DNA of 56,977 nucleotides from T1Sed10-49 sp046498405 (GTDB lineage: Bacteria > Actinomycetota > Nitriliruptoria > Euzebyales > Egibacteraceae): the NCBI GenBank assembly GCA_046498405.1, contig JAWOAS010000136.1, forward strand, positions 1 to 56,977, read 5' to 3'. How positions within the stretch are numbered: position 1 is the first letter of the stretch; every line of letters begins with the position of its first letter. This document shows, piece by piece, positions 37,592 through 43,209 of this stretch. Made by a program: the position numbers and the translations under genes. The notes beneath the pieces were generated by a model. That model saw only the letters and a list, made by a program, of their open reading frames with translations. It did not search any database and had not been told where the DNA came from.

Positions 37592-39538
37592 TCACGTCCG
37601 CCCCGGGCGCCGTGTCTCGAGCGCGGTGACGACGCGCTCGAGCAGCGGAAGGGCGAGGGCCTCCTCGAGGTCGAGCTCGCGGTGGCCGTCGTCGGCGTCG
37701 TCGTCGGGCACTGCCAGGGGCAGCCGCCAGTTGGGGTAGATCGTGACGGTGCCGGGCAGGTTGGGCTGGCGCCGGTCGCCGACGGCGTCGTGGAGGCTCG
37801 CGGCGACGAGCCGGGCGGGGGTCTCGGCGAGGAAGGCGTGCATCGCGACGACGAGCTCGTCGAGTGAGGGCTCGTCGCCGACGAGGCCGGCCTCGCGCAG
37901 GTGCCGGTGCATGAGCTCGCGCTCGGCGTCCTTGCGGGCCCACTCCGCAGCCGGGTCGGCGTCCTCGCCGAGCAGGCCGAGCTCGATGCGCAGGCGGACG
38001 TCCTCGCCGGTCCACCACCCCGCCGCGGTCGGCAGGTCGTGGGTGCTGACCGAGGCCAGGGCGGTCTCGCGGTAGGCCGACGCCGGCCGCAGCCGGGAGT
38101 CGTCGGCGTCGTCACGCTCGAAGTAGAGCACCTGCGAGCCGAGGACCCGCTGGGCGGCGAGGGTCTCGCGCACCCCGGGCTCGACGGTGCCGAGGTCCTC
38201 GCCGACGACGATGGCGTCGGCGCGGTGGGCCTCGAGCGCGAGGATGCCGAGCATGTCCTCGGAGGGGTAGCGCACGTACGTGCCCTCGGCGGGGGCCGCG
38301 CCCTCGGGGATCCAGAAGAGGCGGAACAGCCCCATGACGTGGTCGATGCGGATGCCCCCGGCGTGCCGGAGCACCGCGGCGAGCATGTCGCGGAACGGCG
38401 CGAAGCCGGTCTCGGGCAGGCGGTTGGGCAGCAGCGGCGGCTGGGCCCAGTCCTGGCCCTGCTGGTTGAAGAAGTCCGGCGGGGCGCCGACGGTCACGCC
38501 GAGGGCGAGCTCGTCCTGCAGCGCCCAGGCGTCGGCCCCGCCGGCGTCGACCCCGACGGCGAGGTCGTGGACGACGCCGAGGCGCATGCCGGCCTGCCGG
38601 GCGGCGTCCTGGGCGGCCCCGAGCTGCTCGCCGCAGAGCATCTGCAGCCACAGGTGGAAGCTCACGCGCTCGGCGTGACGCTCGCGGAACGCCGCGACCG
38701 CCGGGGCGTCGGGATGGCGCAGCTCCTCGGGCCAGGTGCCGAACGGCACGCCGTGGACCTCGCCGATCGCGCAGAACGTCGCGAAGTCGCGCAGGCCGGG
38801 ACCCTGCTCGGCGGCGAAGGCCTCGAGGGCGGCGTGGCGCTCGGGGGGCATCGCGGCGAAGGCCTCGCCGAGCGCGGCCATCTTCGCGGCCTGCACGGCG
38901 TCGCGGTCGATGCGGTGGGGGTCGGGCCTGGCCTGCTCGGCGAGCGTGGCGAGGCGCTCGCGGGCCTCGCCCTCGAGGCCGGCCACCTCGGGCACCTCGT
39001 CGATCCGCAGCATGAGGGGGTCGTGGAATCGCCGGCTCGACGGGAAGTAGGGCGAGGGCTCGACCGGCGGCACCGGCGCCTGGGCGTGCAGGGGGTTGGC
39101 CACGGCGAAGTGCGCGCCCCGCTGCGCGCTCCAGGTCAGGACCGTGCGGAGGTCGGCGAGGTCGCCGATGCCCCAGCTGCCCTGGCCGAGCAGGGCGTAC
39201 ACCTGGAGCATCCAGCCCCAGGCGCGCGGCAGGTCCTCGGGCAGCGGTGCCGCCGGCGGGGCCACGGCGAGCAGCCCCTCGGCGGTGCCGTCGGTCGCCC
39301 CGTCGACCTCGAGGGTGTGGTAGCCCAGCGGCAGGTCGGTGGGCAGGTCGAGCTCGACGGCGGTGCGGGGCCGCCCGTGGACCTCGGTCGTGCCGAGACC
39401 GGCGTCGCGGGTGGACGGCGCGACGGGCCGCACCTCGCCGTCCTCGGTGCGCACCCGGACGGTGAGGTCGGCCTCGGGCGGCACCCGCAGGGTCACCGTC
39501 GCGGGCCGGCCGGCCCGCACGATCGTGCTCGGCGGCAC
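37592..39538 (-). CDS. malQ: 4-alpha-glucanotransferase (amylomaltase)
   Basis: 648 residues from the first canonical start, GTG 39538. The family core is complete: PRAWGWMLQVYALLGQGSWGIGDLADL, SPYFPSSRRFHDPLMLRI, GVHDLAVGVDAGGADAW (DLAVG motif), IRIDHVMGLFRLFWIPEG, VVGEDLGTVEPGVRETL and SVSTHDLPTAAGWW, with the catalytic Asp/Glu/Asp in IRIDHVMG, GEDLG and STHDLPT. It rearranges maltodextrins and glycogen-derived glucans. The protein begins abruptly in a beta domain, and 72 further in-frame codons upstream encode the usual actinobacterial N-terminus without any ATG, GTG or TTG (see 39539-39754). Confidence 0.92.
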   Translation of the reverse strand: MPPSTIVRAGRPATVTLRVPPEADLTVRVRTEDGEVRPVAPSTRDAGLGTTEVHGRPRTAVELDLPTDLPLGYHTLEVDGATDGTAEGLLAVAPPAAPLPEDLPRAWGWMLQVYALLGQGSWGIGDLADLRTVLTWSAQRGAHFAVANPLHAQAPVPPVEPSPYFPSSRRFHDPLMLRIDEVPEVAGLEGEARERLATLAEQARPDPHRIDRDAVQAAKMAALGEAFAAMPPERHAALEAFAAEQGPGLRDFATFCAIGEVHGVPFGTWPEELRHPDAPAVAAFRERHAERVSFHLWLQMLCGEQLGAAQDAARQAGMRLGVVHDLAVGVDAGGADAWALQDELALGVTVGAPPDFFNQQGQDWAQPPLLPNRLPETGFAPFRDMLAAVLRHAGGIRIDHVMGLFRLFWIPEGAAPAEGTYVRYPSEDMLGILALEAHRADAIVVGEDLGTVEPGVRETLAAQRVLGSQVLYFERDDADDSRLRPASAYRETALASVSTHDLPTAAGWWTGEDVRLRIELGLLGEDADPAAEWARKDAERELMHRHLREAGLVGDEPSLDELVVAMHAFLAETPARLVAASLHDAVGDRRQPNLPGTVTIYPNWRLPLAVPDDDADDGHRELDLEEALALPLLERVVTALETRRPGRT

Positions 39539-39754
39539 GACGCGCAGCCAGGGCGCGCGCCGCGCCGCGGCGAGGGCCTCGACGGCCTCGTCGTCGTCGT
39601 CGACCTCGATGCCGAGGGCGGACAGCGCCGCGCGGATCGTCAGCCGCGAGGTCGCATGCCAGCGGCCGTCGATGCGGTGGTAGCCCGTCGCGATGCCGTA
39701 GGCCTCGGCGAGCTCGGCGAGCGGGCCCTCGGCCGGGTCGGTGTCAGCGATCGC
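39539..39754 (-). other. In-frame N-terminal extension of MalQ without a canonical start codon
   Basis: The malQ frame stays open for 72 codons above GTG 39538 up to the sodN stop (TGA 39757-39755). The encoded residues (PLAELAEAYGIATGYHRIDG, later LTIRAALSALGIEVDDD and APWLRVVPPSTIV) look like the normal N-terminal region of actinobacterial MalQ. No ATG, GTG or TTG occurs. An ATC at 39751 has AGAAGG 9 nt upstream; CTG codons occur later. Initiation at ATC, use of CTG, or read-through of the sodN TGA (same frame) are the options. Confidence 0.6.
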
Positions 39755-40174
39755 TCAGCCCTTCTTCGTCGCCCAGAAGATCTCGCTGATCTCCTCGATG
39801 AGCGCGAGCAGCTTGCGGCCCACCTCGGGGTCCATCGACTTCTTCGCGTCGCCGGCCTGCTTGATCGCGCGCCAGAAGAGGTCGTGCAGCTGCGGGTAGG
39901 ACTCGACGTGCGGGGGCTTGAAGTAGTCGGTCCACAGCACCGAGAGGTGGTGCTTGACGAGCTCGGCGCGCTCCTCCTTGATGAAGATCGCCCGGTCGCG
40001 GAACACCGGGTCCTCGGAGGCCTGGTACTTCTCGGCGATCGCCAGGACCGACTCCGCCTCGATGCGGGCCTGCGCGGGGTCGTAGACGCCGCACATGAGG
40101 TCGCAGTGGGCGGCGGCCTCGCGCGGCGCGAGGACACGGTCGGCGAGCGTGAGCAGCTTCGCGGGGATGGACAT
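39755..40174 (-). CDS. sodN: Nickel superoxide dismutase precursor
   Basis: 139 residues: a 22-residue pro-sequence (ending REAAA) and a mature part of 117 residues starting HCDLMCGVYDP, the nickel hook. Ni ligands His1, Cys2 and Cys6, Asp3 and Tyr9 are present. The cis-proline at position 5 (HCDLPCG in studied enzymes) is Met. The rest matches the family (ARIEAESVLAI, YFKPPHVESYPQLHDLFW, ALIEEISEIFWATKKG). It is a four-helix hexamer subunit in the cytoplasm that removes superoxide. ATG 40174 has AAGGAG at 5 nt. The maturation protease is divergent to it, and a Nur-like box lies between. Confidence 0.96.
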   Translation of the reverse strand: MSIPAKLLTLADRVLAPREAAAHCDLMCGVYDPAQARIEAESVLAIAEKYQASEDPVFRDRAIFIKEERAELVKHHLSVLWTDYFKPPHVESYPQLHDLFWRAIKQAGDAKKSMDPEVGRKLLALIEEISEIFWATKKG

Positions 40175-40186
40175 CGTGGCTCCTTC

Positions 40187-40203
40187 TTGCGATGCGTTCG
40201 CAG
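40187..40203. promoter_or_regulatory. Nur-like operator between sodN and sodX
   Basis: TTGCGA-TGCGT-TCGCAG: an inverted repeat with a 5-bp spacer resembling the Nur box tTGCaa-N5-ttGCAA of Streptomyces. It lies in the 61-bp divergent sodN/sodX gap, 13 bp from the sodN start. Nickel-dependent regulation by a Fur-family Nur is inferred from the match and the gene content. Confidence 0.45.
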
Positions 40204-40235
40204 GTAGACGCCCGTGGCCGCCGTATGCTATCCGC

Positions 40236-40706
40236 ATGCCCCTCGGCCTATGCCGCCTGCCGGCAGGTCCGCGGCGCGGCGGCGCCGCACGCGCGCTGGC
40301 CGCCCTCCTCGTCGTCGGCGGACTCCTGCTCGTCGCCTTCTGCCGTCCCGCGCGCCTGCGCGTGCGCGGCCCGAGCATGGCTCCGGCGCTGGCCGACGGC
40401 GATGGGCTGCTCGTCTGCCGCGGCTGGCTGGCCGCCCGTGCCCGCCCCGGTGAGGTCGTCGTCGTCGCCCGCCCCGGCGGCGGCGAGGCCGTCAAGCGCC
40501 TCGTGGGGCGCTCCGGCGCCGTCGTCGACGCCGCGGGGGGGCCGCTGCGCCTCGCGCCGGGGGAGATCGCCGTGGCCGGCGACGACCCGGCCCGGAGCAC
40601 CGACAGCCGACGGTGGGGACCGCTGCCCGCAGGGGCCCTGCGCGGCCGCGCGCTGGGGGTCTACGACCCGCCGGAGCGGGTGCGCTGGGGCCCGACGCTG
40701 CGCTGA
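40236..40706 (+). CDS. sodX: Nickel-type SOD maturation protease (S26 signal-peptidase-like)
   Basis: 156 residues. One N-terminal membrane span (AARALAALLVVGGLLLVAFC) is followed by the S26 fold: RVRGPSMAPALADGDGLLV with the catalytic Ser47 and GEAVKRLVG with Lys87, then GDDPARSTDSR. It is expected to cut the SodN pro-sequence to free the His1 needed for nickel binding. Divergence from sodN, rather than co-transcription, is the less common arrangement. The ATG at 40236 has no clear Shine-Dalgarno, and a TATGCT box 6 nt upstream suggests a leaderless transcript. Confidence 0.92.
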   Translation: MPLGLCRLPAGPRRGGAARALAALLVVGGLLLVAFCRPARLRVRGPSMAPALADGDGLLVCRGWLAARARPGEVVVVARPGGGEAVKRLVGRSGAVVDAAGGPLRLAPGEIAVAGDDPARSTDSRRWGPLPAGALRGRALGVYDPPERVRWGPTLR

Positions 40707-40761
40707 GCCGGCGGGCTGGGGCGCGGGGCAACGGTGGCGTCGCCCCGTCGGCGCGCGGTGG

Positions 40762-41916
40762 TCAGCCGCGTCCCGCCGCGGTCGACGGGGCCGCCTCGTC
40801 GGCCGGCGCGTCGCCGATCGGCGTGGCGATGAACTCCTCGACCATCTGCCGGCAGACGTCGTCGTGGAACTGCACCGGCGGGGACTTCATGAAGTAGCTC
40901 GAGGGACCGAGCAGCGGCCCGCCGAGACCCCGGTCGAGGCCGAGCTTGGCGCAGCGGATGGCGTCGATGACGACGCCGGCGGAGTTCGGGGAGTCCCACA
41001 CCTCGAGCTTCAAGTCGATCGACAGCGGCGCGTCGCCGAAGTTGCGGCCCTCGAGGCGGATGTGGGCCCACTTGCGGTCCTCGAGCCATGGGACGTGGTC
41101 GCTCGGCCCGACGTGGACGTCGTCGTCGTCGAGCGGCTGGTCCATCTGGCTCGTCACCGACTGGGTCTTCGAGACCTTCTTCGACGACAGGCGCTCGCGC
41201 TCGAGCATGTTCTTGAAGTCCATGTTGCCGCCGAAGTTCAGTTGGTAGGTGTGGTCCATGTGGAGCCCGCGGTCCTCGAACAGGCGGGTCAGGACGCGGT
41301 GGACGATCGTGGCGCCGACCTGGGACTTGATGTCGTCGCCGACGATGGGCACCCCGGCGTCGGCGAAGCGCTGGGCCCACGCCGGGTCGCTGGCGATGAA
41401 GACCGGCAGGCAGTTGACGAAGGCCACGCCGGCGTCGATGGCGGCCTGGGCGTAGTGCCGCGCTGCCTGCTCCGAGCCGACCGGCAGGTAGCTCACGAGC
41501 ACGTCGGCCCCGCTGCGGCGCAGCGCCTCGGCGATGTCGACGGGCTCGAGGTCGGACTCGTCGATCTCCTCGCGGTAGTACTGCCCGAGGCCGTCGAGGG
41601 TCGGACCGCGCTCGACCTCGACGCCGGTCGGCGCGACGTCGGCGAACTGCAGGGTGTTGTTCGGCGGGGCGACGATCGCCTCGGCGAGGTCGCGGCCGAC
41701 CTTCTTGGCGTCGACGTCGAAGGCCGCGACGAACTCGAGGTCCCCGACGTGCATGCCGGCGAGCTCGACGTGCATGAGCCCGGGGACGTCGTCGTCGGCG
41801 TCGGCCTCGGCGTAGTACGTCACGCCCTGCACGAGCGAGCTCGCGCAGTTGCCGACGCCGACGATCGCGACCCGGACGCGGTCGGTGCGCGGCTCCGGCG
41901 AGGCGTGGCTGCTCAT
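40762..41916 (-). CDS. ino1: Inositol-3-phosphate synthase
   Basis: 384 residues. NAD-binding start VRVAIVGVGNCASSLVQGV, then VNCLPVFIASDP, VPIVGDDIKSQVGATIVHRVL and the catalytic QLNFGGNMDFKNMLE and KTQSVTS motifs of MIPS. It makes inositol phosphate from glucose-6-phosphate for phosphatidylinositol and mycothiol. A strong Shine-Dalgarno (AGGAGGAGGAG) precedes ATG 41916. A 6-bp hairpin lies just before it (41935-41950). PadR is directly upstream, as in mycobacteria. The C-terminus has a ~15-residue Ala/Asp tail. Confidence 0.95.
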   Translation of the reverse strand: MSSHASPEPRTDRVRVAIVGVGNCASSLVQGVTYYAEADADDDVPGLMHVELAGMHVGDLEFVAAFDVDAKKVGRDLAEAIVAPPNNTLQFADVAPTGVEVERGPTLDGLGQYYREEIDESDLEPVDIAEALRRSGADVLVSYLPVGSEQAARHYAQAAIDAGVAFVNCLPVFIASDPAWAQRFADAGVPIVGDDIKSQVGATIVHRVLTRLFEDRGLHMDHTYQLNFGGNMDFKNMLERERLSSKKVSKTQSVTSQMDQPLDDDDVHVGPSDHVPWLEDRKWAHIRLEGRNFGDAPLSIDLKLEVWDSPNSAGVVIDAIRCAKLGLDRGLGGPLLGPSSYFMKSPPVQFHDDVCRQMVEEFIATPIGDAPADEAAPSTAAGRG

Positions 41917-41934
41917 CGTTCGGCTCCTCCTCCT

Positions 41935-41950
41935 GCGGCCCGGGGGCCGC
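41935..41950 (-). terminator. Hairpin between padR and ino1
   Basis: GCGGCC-CGGG-GGCCGC, a perfect 6-bp GC stem with a 4-nt loop, located 41 bp after the padR stop and immediately before the ino1 Shine-Dalgarno. It could be a weak terminator of padR or control ribosome access to ino1. No U-tract. Confidence 0.3.
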
Positions 41951-41990
41951 TGGTGTGGGTGGTCAGGCGGTGGGTGGATCGGGGCGGCGC

Positions 41991-42578
41991 TCAGGGGCCG
42001 TAGGGATGCTCGGGGGCGGGGTCGGGCTCGCCGCTGGGCTCCTCGTCGTCGGCGAGCTCGTCGAGCGTCGCGCGCTCGGCGGCGATGAGCTCGTCGAGCC
42101 AGGCGATGTCGTGCTCGGTGACCGACACGCCGTGGCGCATGAGCGAGAGGGTGTAGCCGTCGACCCGCGAGGGGGCCGCGCTCAGCGAGCGCCGGCCCTC
42201 GGCGAGCCGGCTCTCGAGGGTCTGCTTGCGGCGCTCGAGCAGGCGGATGCGCGACTCGGGCCGCAGGTAGCCGAAGAAGGCCAGGCGCAGGGGGAACTTC
42301 TCGTCCTCCCAGGCCGACTGCGGGCCCTCCTCGAGGAGCTCGAGGAACTCCGCCTCGCCGCTCTCGGTGATGCGGTAGACGTGCTTGCGTCGCGAGTGGG
42401 CCTCGGCGTGGGGGAGCTTCTCCACGACGCCGCGGCGCTCGAGGCGCTTGAGGGTGGGGTAGAGCGAGCCGAACGAGACCGTCCAGAAGAAGCCGAGGCG
42501 CTGCCCCAGTTGCTTCTTCAGCTCGTAGCCGTGCATGGACCGCTCCTTGAGCAGCCCGAGGATGGCAAGCTCCAGCAT
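41991..42578 (-). CDS. PadR-family transcriptional regulator
   Basis: 195 residues. The winged-helix domain MLELAILGLLKERSMHGYEL...FGSLYPTLKRLERRGVVEK is a textbook PadR N-terminus; the C-terminal helical domain (about 90-180) mediates dimer formation. PadR proteins repress neighbouring genes and often themselves. The same pair padR-ino1 occurs in mycobacteria. A perfect palindrome 29 bp upstream of the start is the likely operator. The C-terminus is acidic and Pro-rich. Confidence 0.93.
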   Translation of the reverse strand: MLELAILGLLKERSMHGYELKKQLGQRLGFFWTVSFGSLYPTLKRLERRGVVEKLPHAEAHSRRKHVYRITESGEAEFLELLEEGPQSAWEDEKFPLRLAFFGYLRPESRIRLLERRKQTLESRLAEGRRSLSAAPSRVDGYTLSLMRHGVSVTEHDIAWLDELIAAERATLDELADDEEPSGEPDPAPEHPYGP

Positions 42579-42606
42579 CGTGTCCCGACCTCGGTGATGT
42601 AGCGCA

Positions 42607-42618
42607 GCGATATATCGC
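42607..42618. promoter_or_regulatory. Palindrome GCGATATATCGC upstream of padR, putative operator
   Basis: A perfect 12-bp palindrome with an AT core, standing out in a GC-rich gap, 29 bp upstream of the padR start. The core (TATATC on the minus strand) could be the padR -10 box, so binding would block transcription. Operator function is inferred. Confidence 0.5.
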
Positions 42619-42737
42619 GGCGCCACAAGCCTAGCGCCCGCGGCGCCGAGGGCAAGGTGACGCCCCAAGCGGGGTCGCGCGGCCGGCGCCGGCGCCGGCG
42701 GGGCCGCGACGCCGAGCGGGGCCCCTACACTCAAGGC

Positions 42738-43139
42738 ATGCAGGGACGCACCGACTACCGCATGGCCAAGCGCGCGCTCGTGCGTGAGGTCACCCACGGG
42801 GTCGTCCCGCGCGAGGACGTCTGCGACGCCCACCCTGAGCTCCTGCGAGCGGCGCGCAGCGTCGGCGTCGTCGTCGAGCGGGGCTGCCCGATCTGCGCGC
42901 TCGCCGACGAGCGCGCCGCGGTGCCCGCCGACGCGACCCCGTCGATGCGCCTCGTGACCTACGTCTTCGGCGACGACCTGCGCCGCAGCGAGGGCAAGAT
43001 CGTCTGGAGTGACGCCGAGCTCGCCGAGCTCGCCGAGCGCTACCGGTCCCTGCAGGCCTACACCGTCGAGTGCTGCCTGGTGTGCGGCTGGAACCACCTC
43101 ATGGAGAGCTACCCCGTGGGGCAGGCCGACGCCGGCTGA
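42738..43139 (+). CDS. DUF5318 family protein
   Basis: 133 residues. Two Cys pairs, RGCPICAL and ECCLVCGWNHLMESY, frame a central alpha/beta part with MRLVTYVFGDDLRRSEGKIVW. This is the DUF5318 protein that lies between ino1/padR and ponA1 in mycobacteria. It is cytoplasmic and may bind metal through the cysteines; function unknown. ATG 42738 lies 6 nt after a TACACT box (42726-42731), so the transcript may be leaderless. Confidence 0.88.
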   Translation: MQGRTDYRMAKRALVREVTHGVVPREDVCDAHPELLRAARSVGVVVERGCPICALADERAAVPADATPSMRLVTYVFGDDLRRSEGKIVWSDAELAELAERYRSLQAYTVECCLVCGWNHLMESYPVGQADAG

Positions 43140-43190
43140 GCCACGCCCGTCCCGTTGGCCATCGCCGGCTGCGCCCGCGCCCACGGGGGG

Positions 43191-43209
43191 ATGGCACACT
43201 TCGTGCCAT
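43191..43209. promoter_or_regulatory. Inverted repeat overlapping the ponA start codon
   Basis: ATGGCAC-acttc-GTGCCAT, a perfect 7-bp inverted repeat with a 5-bp spacer. Its right arm contains the ATG (43208-43210). It could be an operator or, in mRNA, a hairpin hiding the start codon. Chance is not excluded. Confidence 0.35.

Noticed and set aside
37901..40207. 768-codon plus-strand frame opposite malQ and sodN
   Set aside because: Runs across two well-supported genes on the other strand; only reflects codon bias.
42525..42600. Classical PadR ATGT-N8-ACAT operator
   Set aside because: Only a half match (ATGT near 42597) found; the palindrome at 42607-42618 is better.
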